Assembly (NCBI GenBank): GCA_945871945.1
Contig: CAMBXY010000011.1
Span: 1-18,161, forward strand
Origin: Bordetella parapertussis
Lineage (GTDB): Bacteria; Pseudomonadota; Gammaproteobacteria; Burkholderiales; Burkholderiaceae_C
Length of the DNA: 18,161 nucleotides
Direction of reading: 5' to 3'
Shown piece by piece: positions 1-7,339 of this stretch; position 1 is the stretch's first letter, and the number at the start of each line of letters is the position of its first letter. A program made the translations under genes and the position numbers. Under the pieces are notes generated by a model. It saw nothing but the letters and a program-made list of their open reading frames with translations. It searched no databases and was not told the origin of the DNA.

Positions 1-750
1 AGACACGGCTTGCAAGCCATGCTGGTGCTGGCTGCGCGCAATGCGGCACGCCTGCAGTCTGTCGCCGCCGACTGCATGGCCATGGGTGCGCGCACCCTGA
101 TCATGCCCACCGACATCACCGACGAGCAGCAATGCCGTCACTTGGTAGAAACCACCGTCAGCCAACTGGGTAGCTTGGATATTTTGATCAACAACGCGGG
201 CGTATCTGCCCATGCCTTGTTTGAAGACGTGAATGCCCAAGACCTCAGTTGGTATGAGGACTTGATGCGGGTCAATTTATGGGGGGCGGTCTGCTGTACC
301 CATGCCGCATTGCCTTATTTGAAACAAAGCCATGGCCGCATCGTGGCGGTGTCGTCTTTGGCGGGCTTGGTGGGGGTTCCCGGGCGAACCGCTTACAGCG
401 CCAGCAAATTTGCCATGACGGGTTTTTTTGAAGCCTTGCGCGCTGAAGTCAAAGACGCTGGCGTGAGCGTGACCATCGCCTACCCTGGTGTGGTGGCCAC
501 CAATATCCGCGTCCATGGCCTCAACGCCCAAGGTCAAACCGCTGGCGTCAGCGGCTTGCATGAAGACAAAGCCATGCCGGTAAAAGACTGCGCAAGATTA
601 ATCATTTACGCCATGGTTCGCCGTCGGCGAGAAGTGGTCATGACCGCGCAAGGCAAAATCGGCCGCTGGCTCAAACTGATTGCGCCATGGTTGGTCGACC
701 GCATGGTGCTCAAAGCCGTGAAAAAAGAATTTCACCCCACATCGATTTGA
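1..750 (+). CDS. Short-chain dehydrogenase/reductase (SDR), 5' partial
   Basis: Classical SDR oxidoreductase using NAD(P)(H); the substrate cannot be told from sequence. The reading frame is open to base 1, and the Gly-rich TGxxxGIG cofactor loop is missing, so the true start lies before the window. The TTG at 10 is not a real start. Counting from base 10, the visible motifs are the Asp of an adenine-ring turn (TDITD, residues 34-38), NNAG at 61-64, the structural Asn at 90 (RVNLWG), and the catalytic set S116, Y129 and K133 (YSASK at 129-133). The Ser-to-Tyr spacing of 13 residues is normal. The C-terminal part has a cationic, hydrophobic segment (GRWLKLIAPWLVDRMVLK), which may contact membrane. 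It heads a five-gene plus-strand run, and its stop overlaps the preferred start of the next gene. The SDR call is firm; the specific reaction is unknown. Confidence 0.93.
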   Translation, partial: RHGLQAMLVLAARNAARLQSVAADCMAMGARTLIMPTDITDEQQCRHLVETTVSQLGSLDILINNAGVSAHALFEDVNAQDLSWYEDLMRVNLWGAVCCTHAALPYLKQSHGRIVAVSSLAGLVGVPGRTAYSASKFAMTGFFEALRAEVKDAGVSVTIAYPGVVATNIRVHGLNAQGQTAGVSGLHEDKAMPVKDCARLIIYAMVRRRREVVMTAQGKIGRWLKLIAPWLVDRMVLKAVKKEFHPTSI

Positions 751-1310
751 CACACCCACCTTTAACACCACCCTCGCCTTGGCTGATGCGCTGGGCGCAC
801 CTGATTCCCACTCAAGCCCACGTACTGGATGTGGCTTGTGGCAGTGGCCGGCACATGCAGTACTTGCAAACCCATGGCTTTCATGTGCTGGGTGTGGACC
901 GAGATGAAAATGCACTGAGTATTGCCAAATCTTATGGCGAGGTTGTATGCGCTGATTTGGAAAACGCCCCTTGGCCGCTTTTGGGACGCCAGTTCGATGC
1001 AGTGGTTGTCACGAATTATTTGTGGCGTCCAAGCTTTGCAGATGTACTGGCCTGCCTCAAACCCCACGGCGTTTTGATTTACGAGACCTTCGCGCAAGGC
1101 AATGAGACCGTTGGCAAACCCTCCAGAGAAGAGTTCTTGCTAGGGCATGGGGAGCTCTTGCAAATTTGCCAACACATGCGAATCGTGGCCTATGAAGATG
1201 TGTTTTTGAATTCACCTGACAGGTATGTCCAACGCATGGTTGCTGTGCTCGCCGGCCAAGACCGCACAACACGCTTTGCAGGCAGCTCTGATACAACAGG
1301 GAAAAGCTAG
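747..1310 (+). CDS. Class I SAM-dependent methyltransferase, small
   Basis: Probable cytosolic methyltransferase of the Rossmann-fold class I type; substrate unknown. With the start used here (TTG at 747, overlapping the preceding TGA) the protein has 187 residues. Motif I, VLDVACGSG, is at 26-34. The acidic residue at the end of beta-2 is in GVDRDE, motif III/IV is visible as FDAVVVTNYLWR, and a later strand carries LKPHGVLIYETFA. An in-frame ATG at 687 would give 207 residues but a 64-base overlap with the SDR gene and an N-terminus that does not look like the family; an ATG at 786 would cut close to motif I. The start is therefore uncertain, while the frame and family are clear. It lies 36 bases before dapA. 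The overall shape resembles TehB-like or ubiquinone-type methyltransferases, but nothing here identifies the acceptor. Confidence 0.82.
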   Translation: MTHPPLTPPSPWLMRWAHLIPTQAHVLDVACGSGRHMQYLQTHGFHVLGVDRDENALSIAKSYGEVVCADLENAPWPLLGRQFDAVVVTNYLWRPSFADVLACLKPHGVLIYETFAQGNETVGKPSREEFLLGHGELLQICQHMRIVAYEDVFLNSPDRYVQRMVAVLAGQDRTTRFAGSSDTTGKS

Positions 1311-1346
1311 AATGACCACCTTCACCTTATTGTCATACCAGCCTAA

Positions 1347-2228
1347 ATGAAACCCATACGTGCAAGCATCGTGGCCTTGATCACGCCAATGCTCGAAGAC
1401 GGCAGCATTGATTACCCAGCTTTGCGTCGACTCATAGATTGGCATATCGAACAAGGCACAGACTGCATTGGCGTGGTGGGCACCACCGGCGAGTCGCCTA
1501 CCGTGTCTGTTCAAGAGCATTGCGAAATCATCCGTGTCTCTGTTGCGCAAGCCAACGGACGAGTACCCATCATGGCGGGATGTGGCGCCAACTCGACCTC
1601 AGAAGCCATCGAGTTGGCCCGTTTCGCCAAAGAAGTGGGCGCAGATTGCCAACTGCAAGTGGTCCCCTATTACAACAAGCCCACCCAAGAAGGGCAGTAC
1701 CAGCACTTTCGCGCCATCGCTGAAGCAGTCGATTTACCCATGATTTTGTATAACGTGCCTGGCCGAACCGTTGCCGATATGCAGCACGACACGGTGATGC
1801 GTTTGGCGCAAATTGACGGCATCATTGGCATCAAGGAAGCCACTGGCAACATCGAACGTGCGCAGTGGCTGATTCATGATGCCCCCCAAGGCTTCTCCAT
1901 TTACTCGGGTGACGACGGCACGGCAGTGGCTTTGATGCTGTGCGGCGGTCATGGCAATGTCAGCGTCACAGCCAACATCGCCCCCAAAATGATGCACGAG
2001 TTGTGTCTTGCCGCTATCGCGGGCAATGCGCAAGAAGCCATGGCTCTGCAGCGACAGTTGTTGGTGCTGCATAAAAACATGTTCACCGAATCCAACCCCA
2101 TTCCCGTTAAATGGGCAGCCCAGCGCATGGGGCTTTGCAGTCCAGCCTTGCGCTTGCCCCTGACCCCCCTGAGCCCACACTTGCAAGCAGCGTTGGAAAA
2201 CGCGATGCGCAACTGTGGCTTGATTTGA
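1347..2228 (+). CDS. dapA: 4-hydroxy-tetrahydrodipicolinate synthase
   Basis: Condenses pyruvate with L-aspartate-4-semialdehyde, the first committed step of diaminopimelate and lysine synthesis in the cytosol. The product feeds peptidoglycan cross-links. At 293 residues it has the usual family length for a TIM-barrel homotetramer. GTTGES lies at 45-50 with the active-site Thr pair, PYYNKP at 107-112 carries the interface Tyr, LYNVPGRT at 134-141 carries catalytic Y135, and GIKEATGN at 161-168 carries the Schiff-base lysine K163. The ATG at 1347 gives the expected N-terminus ([15 protein letters not shown]). No strong Shine-Dalgarno sequence is visible in the 36-base gap from the methyltransferase gene. 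bamC follows after 22 bases, the same dapA-bamC (nlpB) pairing known from enterobacteria, which supports co-transcription. Confidence 0.97.
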   Translation: MKPIRASIVALITPMLEDGSIDYPALRRLIDWHIEQGTDCIGVVGTTGESPTVSVQEHCEIIRVSVAQANGRVPIMAGCGANSTSEAIELARFAKEVGADCQLQVVPYYNKPTQEGQYQHFRAIAEAVDLPMILYNVPGRTVADMQHDTVMRLAQIDGIIGIKEATGNIERAQWLIHDAPQGFSIYSGDDGTAVALMLCGGHGNVSVTANIAPKMMHELCLAAIAGNAQEAMALQRQLLVLHKNMFTESNPIPVKWAAQRMGLCSPALRLPLTPLSPHLQAALENAMRNCGLI

Positions 2229-2250
2229 TTGCCCCAAAGGACACTCTGTA

Positions 2251-3360
2251 ATGCAACCAACGAAATCTGCTGTTTTTCACCGCTTAGGTCTGATGATGTG
2301 GGTCTGTTGCTTGGCCGCTTGTGGTTCAGTCATGGATGCCGATAAGGTCAATTACAAAAATCAAACCGAGGCCCCGCCTGCCACCTCACTGGAAGTTCCT
2401 CCTGATTTAAGCAAAATCAACCGCAACAAACGCTTTGATGTGCCCGGCGGCACCATCAGCGCAAATGAACTTGGTGGCTTGAAAAATCCAGATTCTGGAC
2501 CTCTCACCAGCCCCTTGGCCTTGGCTGATATTCAAGTCAAGCGCTCTGGCAACCAAATGTGGCTTGAGATCGCTCGCCCCCCCGAAGATTTGTGGATTGC
2601 TGTGCGCGATTTTTGGAAAGAATCAGGCTTCACCATGTTGCGAGACGAACAAGCCATAGGCTTGATGGAAACCGAGTGGGCAGAAAACCGCGCCAAATTG
2701 CCACAAGACTTTGTTCGACGCAATTTGGGCAAAGTGCTCGATGGTTTGTATTCCACCGGCGAGCGTGACAAATTCCGTATCCGTTTAGACCGCACCGAGT
2801 CCAACCATACCGAGTTGTATGTGGTGCACCGCGGCATGATCGAGGTTTACTCAGACAAACTTTCCAGAAGCACGGTATGGCAACCAAGGGCCAATGACCC
2901 CGAGTTAGAAAAAGAGTTTTTGCGTCGACTGATGCTCAGACTGGCCCCCTCAACAACTGACAGCGCCAAGGCTTTTGAAGGCGGCGTCGCTAAGAGTTCT
3001 AGCCAACTCACCAGCATAGATGGCAAGCCCGCAGTCAGCTTCAACCAAGGCTTTGATGTGGCTTGGCGTCGCGTGGGTGTACTGCTTGATCGCAATGGCT
3101 TCACAGTGGAAGACCGTGACCGCAAGCAAGGTATCTACTTTGTGCGTTATGTGGATATGCCGAATGAGACCGAAGAAGGCTTCTTCAGCAAATTATTCAG
3201 TTCATCCAAGAACAGTTTGGGTCCTCAGCAGTACCGTCTGAAAATCATCAGCCCCAACAACGCCTCCTCAACCATTACTATTTTGAACGCCTCTGGCCAA
3301 CCTGATGCATCTGCTACTGCGCAAAAAATTGCACAGTTGCTGGTCAAAGAATTGCAGTAA
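2251..3360 (+). CDS. bamC: Outer-membrane protein assembly factor BamC (NlpB-like lipoprotein)
   Basis: Lipoprotein subunit of the BAM complex, which inserts beta-barrel proteins into the outer membrane. The start at 2251 is supported by AAAGGA at 2236-2241, nine bases upstream. The N-terminus is a lipoprotein signal: charged residues, a hydrophobic core and the lipobox L21-A22-A23-C24, so mature protein should begin at C24. A low-complexity stretch follows with the family-like segment VNYKNQ and LEVPPDLS near 30-55, which in E. coli BamC binds BamD. Two globular helix-grip domains then follow (about 90-225 and 255-369). The 369-residue length is near the family norm. It sits directly after dapA and four bases before the MBL-fold gene. 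Sequence identity to enterobacterial BamC looks low, so the call rests on the lipobox, layout and neighbour. Confidence 0.88.
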   Translation: MQPTKSAVFHRLGLMMWVCCLAACGSVMDADKVNYKNQTEAPPATSLEVPPDLSKINRNKRFDVPGGTISANELGGLKNPDSGPLTSPLALADIQVKRSGNQMWLEIARPPEDLWIAVRDFWKESGFTMLRDEQAIGLMETEWAENRAKLPQDFVRRNLGKVLDGLYSTGERDKFRIRLDRTESNHTELYVVHRGMIEVYSDKLSRSTVWQPRANDPELEKEFLRRLMLRLAPSTTDSAKAFEGGVAKSSSQLTSIDGKPAVSFNQGFDVAWRRVGVLLDRNGFTVEDRDRKQGIYFVRYVDMPNETEEGFFSKLFSSSKNSLGPQQYRLKIISPNNASSTITILNASGQPDASATAQKIAQLLVKELQ

Positions 3361-3364
3361 TTAA

Positions 3365-4153
3365 GTGCTGCGGTTCAAAAATCTGGGCAGTGGCAGCGCG
3401 GGTAACGCCACCCTGGTGGAGGCCCGTTGCGGCACCTTGGTGTCTCGCTTATTGATCGATTGCGGCTTGAGCGTGAAAGAGTTGTCGCGGCGCTTGGCCA
3501 TGGCAGATTTAAGTCTGGAAGATCTCGACGCAGTGTTTATTACGCACGAGCACGCAGACCATATTGGTCACACCCAACAACTGGCCAAACGTTCTGCACT
3601 GCAAGTATGGATGAGCAAGGGAACCGCATTGGCCAGCGGTGTTCTCGACTGGGGACTGCCCAGCGAACAACTGCAGTTTGTCAAAGATGGACAAACCCTG
3701 AGCCTTGGCAGTTTGCAGTTGCAGCCCTTTACCGTTCCGCATGACGCCAGAGAACCTCTGCAACTTCGTTGCAGTGATGGCGCCACCAGTCTGGGGGTTG
3801 TCACCGATTTAGGACACGGCAGCGACCATGTGGTGCAGGCTTTAAAGGATTGCCAAGCCTTGCTGCTTGAATGCAACCATGACAGCGACTTGCTGGCGCA
3901 ATCGGCTTACCCGATTTTTTTGAAAAAACGCATCGCTGGACCTTTAGGGCATTTGTCCAACCATGAATCAGCCCAACTTGCTAGCGCCTTGTGTCACGAC
4001 GGCTTAAATCTGCTGGTGGCGGCGCATTTAAGCGAGCGCAATAACCGCCCCGAACTCGCGCAAATGGTTTTATCCGCAGCCATCGGTTGTAGCGCCGAAG
4101 AAATACCGGTTGCCGACCCCTTGCTAGGCACGCCTTGGTATACGGTGCATTAA
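3365..4153 (+). CDS. MBL-fold metallohydrolase, YycJ/WalJ-like
   Basis: Metallo-beta-lactamase-fold hydrolase of 262 residues, probably cytosolic and binding two metals; the physiological substrate is not known. The N-terminal FKNLGSGSAGNATLVE is typical of the YycJ/WalJ group. The metal motif THEHADHIGH gives ligands H61, H63, D65 and H66. Later ligand candidates are VTDLGHG (Asp/His), LLECNHD and the C-terminal AAHLSERNN. The start is a GTG at 3365, four bases after the bamC stop, so translation is probably coupled to bamC; no other start restores the conserved beginning. In Firmicutes the relative WalJ is linked to cell-wall and DNA-replication coordination, but that role should not be carried over here. 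It ends 16 bases from the convergent acyl-CoA synthetase gene, with no terminator visible between them. Confidence 0.9.
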   Translation: MLRFKNLGSGSAGNATLVEARCGTLVSRLLIDCGLSVKELSRRLAMADLSLEDLDAVFITHEHADHIGHTQQLAKRSALQVWMSKGTALASGVLDWGLPSEQLQFVKDGQTLSLGSLQLQPFTVPHDAREPLQLRCSDGATSLGVVTDLGHGSDHVVQALKDCQALLLECNHDSDLLAQSAYPIFLKKRIAGPLGHLSNHESAQLASALCHDGLNLLVAAHLSERNNRPELAQMVLSAAIGCSAEEIPVADPLLGTPWYTVH

Positions 4154-4169
4154 GCCTCTTTACAAACCT

Positions 4170-5750
4170 TCAGGCGTAGCGTTGCCGCAGTTCTCGCTTA
4201 AGTAATTTGCCGCTGGGATTTTTAGGTAAGACATCAGTGAAAATAATTCGCTTAGGACATTTAAAGCCAGCCATATGCTGCTGGCAATGCTTGATCACCT
4301 CTTCCTCAGCCAAACCAAGGCCTTGCTTGACCACAATCACCGCAGTGACTGCTTCTACCCATTTAGGGTCTGGCAAACCAATCACCGCCACTTCACTGAC
4401 GGCTGTCAGGCGGTAAATCATTTCCTCCACCTCTCGGCTGGCAACATTTTCTCCACCTGTTTTGATCATGTCCTTTTTACGATCAACCACGGTGATGAAG
4501 CCCTCTGCGTCAATGGTGGCCAAGTCACCACTGTGAAACCATCCCGACTCAAAAGCGGCCCGCGTACGTTCTTCGTCCTTGTAGTAACCCAGCATGAGGT
4601 GGGGCGAGCGGTGGACGATTTCGCCCACCTCGCCGCCGGCTTGAACATCGTTCATGTTTTCATCCACCACGCGTGTTTCCACATGGATTACCGCTTTGCC
4701 GCAGGAGCCAGGTTTGCGCAATTGATCGTCGGGGCCCAGCAAAGTGGCCAAGGGCGCGATTTCGGTTTGCCCGTACAAATTCCATAAACGCACACCAGGC
4801 AAACGCGCAGCCAGTTCACGCAACACCTCCACTGGCATGATGGAGGCGCCGTAATAACCTTTGGCCAAGCAGGACAGTTTGCTCGCGTCCAACAAAGGCG
4901 ATCGCAGCAAAGCGATCCAAACCGTAGGCGGCGCAAAGAAGCTGGTAACGCCAAAGCGCTCGATCAAGGGCAACAGGTTTTCTGGTGTGGGCTTGGCTGT
5001 GATGATATTGGTGCTGCCCATATAAACCGCCGGCCCGAAAAAAACATCCAATTGCGCGCAGTGATACAAGGGCAGCGAATGCAAGGCCAAATCATCTGTA
5101 TGGATTTCGGCATTGATCACGCAACTCACGTATTGCCACAAAACTGCGTCATGGGTCAGCATAGCCCCTTTGGGACTTGACTCGGTGCCGCTGGTATACA
5201 CAATTTGCAAAACATCGGAACTTGAAAAAGTTTGCGGCGGCAAAGCGCCCTCAGCGGCAGACAAGGTGTGAAAGTTGTGCATGCCAGGGCTTGGCTGCGT
5301 ATCACCTTCCGAAGGTATCCAAATAAAATCAGCCACTTGGGTACCTATGGCAGCAGCAGCTTGTGCCAAGGGCGTGAGTTCACTGTCAGTGACCAGCACC
5401 CGCGCTTGGGCATGTTGAAGGATATACGCCACCTCATCGGCTTTGAGCATGAAGTTGATGGGGACCAAAACGGCACCCATGCGGGCTAAAGCAAAACGCG
5501 TGGCGGCAAAGCCATGGGAATTGCGCGCCAACATCGCTACATGGTCGCCCGCTTGGATACCCATAGCGCTTAGACCCACTGACAAACGGTTCACCAACGC
5601 ATCAAACTGGGCATAGCTCCATTGGGTTTGCCCGCAAATGATGGCTGTTTTTTCAGGAAGTCGCTGAGCGGTTCGCCTGAGTACATCGCCCAAAGTTTGG
5701 CTTCTTGCGACAGAAATGAGGGGACTGTTAGTGGTGTAAAGAGAGGACAT
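4170..5750 (-). CDS. AMP-dependent acyl-CoA synthetase/ligase
   Basis: ANL-superfamily enzyme that activates a carboxylic acid with ATP to an acyl-adenylate and then to the CoA thioester; chain length and substrate are not readable from sequence. All core motifs are present in 526 residues: the P-loop YTSGTESSPKG at 185-195, the Tyr/Gly/Glu motif NLYGQTE at 324-330, the ribose-binding Asp in FHSGDL at 405-410 (D409), the hinge region VVDRKKDMI at 421-429, and the C-terminal catalytic lysine in NPSGKLLKRE (K515). It is intact. The ATG at 5750 has no Shine-Dalgarno sequence; the bases just upstream on the coding strand are pyrimidine-rich (ATTCCTCC). The upstream lipoprotein terminator ends only 16 bases from the start codon, which raises the question of how this gene is expressed. 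Medium- or long-chain fatty acids, or an aromatic or steroid acid, are all possible substrates. Confidence 0.94.
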   Translation of the reverse strand: MSSLYTTNSPLISVARSQTLGDVLRRTAQRLPEKTAIICGQTQWSYAQFDALVNRLSVGLSAMGIQAGDHVAMLARNSHGFAATRFALARMGAVLVPINFMLKADEVAYILQHAQARVLVTDSELTPLAQAAAAIGTQVADFIWIPSEGDTQPSPGMHNFHTLSAAEGALPPQTFSSSDVLQIVYTSGTESSPKGAMLTHDAVLWQYVSCVINAEIHTDDLALHSLPLYHCAQLDVFFGPAVYMGSTNIITAKPTPENLLPLIERFGVTSFFAPPTVWIALLRSPLLDASKLSCLAKGYYGASIMPVEVLRELAARLPGVRLWNLYGQTEIAPLATLLGPDDQLRKPGSCGKAVIHVETRVVDENMNDVQAGGEVGEIVHRSPHLMLGYYKDEERTRAAFESGWFHSGDLATIDAEGFITVVDRKKDMIKTGGENVASREVEEMIYRLTAVSEVAVIGLPDPKWVEAVTAVIVVKQGLGLAEEEVIKHCQQHMAGFKCPKRIIFTDVLPKNPSGKLLKRELRQRYA

Positions 5751-5766
5751 GGAGGAATCTTAGGAC

Positions 5767-5792
5767 AAAAAAAAGCCACCCAAAGGTGGCTT
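5767..5792 (-). terminator. Rho-independent terminator of the small lipoprotein gene
   Basis: On the minus strand an 8-base perfect stem (AAGCCACC pairing with GGTGGCTT, plus positions 5785-5792 and 5773-5780) closes a 4-base loop and runs straight into eight T residues. It lies 17 bases after the lipoprotein stop and ends 16 bases before the acyl-CoA synthetase start. This is the clearest intrinsic terminator in the window. Confidence 0.9.
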
Positions 5793-5809
5793 GAGACAGA
5801 AGCAAAAAA

Positions 5810-5998
5810 TTACTTCTTTTCGGCTTCAGCAGCAGGTGCAGCAGCAGGGGCGGCAGCAGGCGCTTCAGCAGCAGGCGCAGCAGCAGGTGCAGGCGCAGCA
5901 GCAGGGGCTTCAGCAGCAGGTGCAGGAGGTGTTTCTTTTTTACCGCAAGCGACCAAAGCAGCAGCCAATAATGCTGCCAAGAGGAGTGATTTTTTCAT
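5810..5998 (-). CDS. Small Ala/Pro-rich lipoprotein
   Basis: A 62-residue predicted lipoprotein. The first 17 residues are a signal sequence (MKK, then a Leu/Ala core) ending in the lipobox L15-V16-A17-C18. After C18-GKKE the whole mature part is Ala/Pro/Glu low complexity, including two copies of an APAAEAPAAAPA unit, and it ends in AEKK. The start is well supported by AAGGAA at 6004-6009 with a 5-base spacer. A strong terminator lies just downstream, so it appears to be a single-gene transcript. Such short Ala/Pro lipoproteins are common in Comamonadaceae and are usually annotated as hypothetical; a flexible tether in the periplasm is plausible but unproven. The GCA/GCC-rich DNA also opens Ala- and Gln-rich frames on the other strand, which are artefacts. 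It is very likely expressed; its function is unknown. Confidence 0.85.
   Translation of the reverse strand: MKKSLLLAALLAAALVACGKKETPPAPAAEAPAAAPAPAAAPAAEAPAAAPAAAPAAEAEKK
5829..5928 (-). repeat. GCN-codon low-complexity repeat inside the lipoprotein gene
   Basis: The mature part of the small lipoprotein is built of near-repeats of a CAGCAGCAGG-like unit on the plus strand (Ala codons on the minus strand). The segment CTTCAGCAGCAGG occurs three times (starting about 5823, 5862 and 5908), each within an Ala/Glu/Pro module. This kind of array may change length by slippage in whole codons, altering tether length without breaking the frame. Confidence 0.6.
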
Positions 5999-6155
5999 GG
6001 GGGTTCCTTAAGAATAGATTCGAGAGATTTCGAGGGGTGCCGCATGCCTTGGTATGAATCTCAACATGCGACTAAGCCGACGGGCACAAGCCTGTTCAAC
6101 TTAGTGAGTTATTGTAGGTGAAATCCCGTATGCCTTATGTAAGTACATTTACTGA
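5999..6155 (-). promoter_or_regulatory. Intergenic region likely carrying the lipoprotein promoter
   Basis: This is the longest non-coding stretch (157 bases), between the roxA stop and the lipoprotein start. Its near end holds the lipoprotein ribosome binding site (AAGGAA at 6004-6009). A TACAAT hexamer on the minus strand (6111-6116) could be a -10 box, but I find no convincing -35 at 16-18 bases, so the promoter position is only a suggestion. No GC-rich terminator for roxA is seen; only an AT-rich imperfect inverted repeat near 6138-6151. Confidence 0.3.
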
Positions 6156-7307
6156 CTATTTTTGAACACGCATCACATGCAGCCAACCGGCTTGCAACCA
6201 GTTTTGCAAAAGCTCTGAAAGCACAGTGCTGGCTGTTTGAATTTGCTTAGGACTGAGAAATTTTTTATCTGCCAACTGGCGAAAAGTTTTGGCGTCAGCA
6301 CCCGCACATCGCCAACTTTCACCGTTGATATAAACGCAGCGATCGTCATAAAGCATTTTGGTTTTTCGATCCAAAACAACGCCTGAGCTTATGTCTTGAC
6401 TGGGTTGCGCCTGAAACCAAACCTGCGCTTTAGGCTCACTCAAGCACTCTCCCAAAGCAAGCTGACTGGCCTGCTTTTGAAGCAATATTTTTTTCAGCGC
6501 TTGATGCGCGAAAACTTGCAACTGCTGAGGGATTCGCGCTGGATGCAAGGTGGCGGCTTGGTGCGGATCGCGGTACAAATCAGAGGCTTCAGAGGCTTCA
6601 GAGGCTTCAAAGGTTTGCAAGTCAGCCATTCGAGGCAACAATTCTTGCGCCAAGGCTTCAGGGCTTTGCGCCTTGAAGCCCATCGAATAAGTCATGCATT
6701 CACCCACAGCAACACCTTCATGGGCGCAATGCGGTGGCAAATAAAGCATGTCGCCCGGTTCGAGCAGCCAAGTTTCTTGCGCTTTGAAATGACGCAAGAT
6801 TTTCAGAGGCGTGTCGTCTTGCAAACTGAGGTCTTTTTGTTGGCTGATGCGCCAGCGACGTTGGCCATGAACTTGCAATAAAAACACATCGTAGCTGTCA
6901 AAGTGCGGTCCCACGCCACCTTGGTCGGTGGCATAACTGATCATCACATCGTCCAGCCTGGCATCCGGAATAAACCGGAATTGATCGCGCAAAGCAGCAA
7001 CGCTATCGTTGTATAAATCGACGCCTTGCACCAACAAAGACCAATGACTTTGTTTCAAACTGGGCAAACTGCGCCGAGTAAATGGTCCTTGGCGCATACG
7101 CCAGTGGCCACTTGTGCTGTCCTGAATGACCAAACGCGACTCTGCATCCTCAGATTCAGCCAAAGCAAACAACTGCTGGCGGCTCAACATGGGTTGGATG
7201 CCCGCCACGGCTTGGCGAATCAGCAAAGGTTTTTTTTGCCAATAGCGGCGCATGAAAGTGTCTGCGCTTAAGGTACCCAATAAAGGGTGTGGCAAGGGCT
7301 TTTTCAA
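6156..7307 (-). CDS. roxA: RoxA/YcfD-type JmjC cupin oxygenase (ribosomal protein uL16 arginine 3-hydroxylase)
   Basis: Iron(II)/2-oxoglutarate oxygenase of the ribosomal oxygenase group; E. coli YcfD hydroxylates an arginine of ribosomal protein uL16. The N-terminal motif RYWQKKPLLIRQA (21-33) is family-typical. The iron triad is H135 and D137 in GPHFDSYDVFLLQ and H196 in PPHCAHEGV, and the 2-oxoglutarate-side strand GQRRWRI is at 148-154. A winged-helix-like C-terminal part follows, to residue 383. I place the start at the TTG at 7307 because GGAG stands seven bases before it and the product begins LKKPLPHPLLG. An ATG at 7352 would add 15 unrelated residues and run past the divergent slyD start. 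A three-copy 9-base repeat inserts Glu-Ala-Ser triplets after the cupin core. The family call is strong; the exact target is inferred. Confidence 0.9.
   Translation of the reverse strand: MKKPLPHPLLGTLSADTFMRRYWQKKPLLIRQAVAGIQPMLSRQQLFALAESEDAESRLVIQDSTSGHWRMRQGPFTRRSLPSLKQSHWSLLVQGVDLYNDSVAALRDQFRFIPDARLDDVMISYATDQGGVGPHFDSYDVFLLQVHGQRRWRISQQKDLSLQDDTPLKILRHFKAQETWLLEPGDMLYLPPHCAHEGVAVGECMTYSMGFKAQSPEALAQELLPRMADLQTFEASEASEASDLYRDPHQAATLHPARIPQQLQVFAHQALKKILLQKQASQLALGECLSEPKAQVWFQAQPSQDISSGVVLDRKTKMLYDDRCVYINGESWRCAGADAKTFRQLADKKFLSPKQIQTASTVLSELLQNWLQAGWLHVMRVQK
6581..6607. repeat. Three tandem 9-base units in roxA
   Basis: CAGAGGCTT is repeated three times without mismatch. Read on the minus strand it gives three Glu-Ala-Ser triplets (residues about 234-242 of RoxA), in the linker between the cupin core and the C-terminal domain. 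Copy-number change would keep the reading frame. Confidence 0.9.
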
Positions 7308-7339
7308 GACGTTTCTCCAAACTGCGACAATTCCGCCCC

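Noticed and set aside
4275..4787. Plus-strand 170-codon open frame
   Set aside because: It lies wholly inside the acyl-CoA synthetase gene in antisense; the minus-strand protein has all ANL motifs and the plus-strand translation has no recognisable fold.
5622..6011. Plus-strand Ala-rich and Gln-rich open frames near the small lipoprotein
   Set aside because: They are products of the GCN repeat read on the wrong strand. The minus-strand frame has a lipobox, a ribosome binding site and a terminator.
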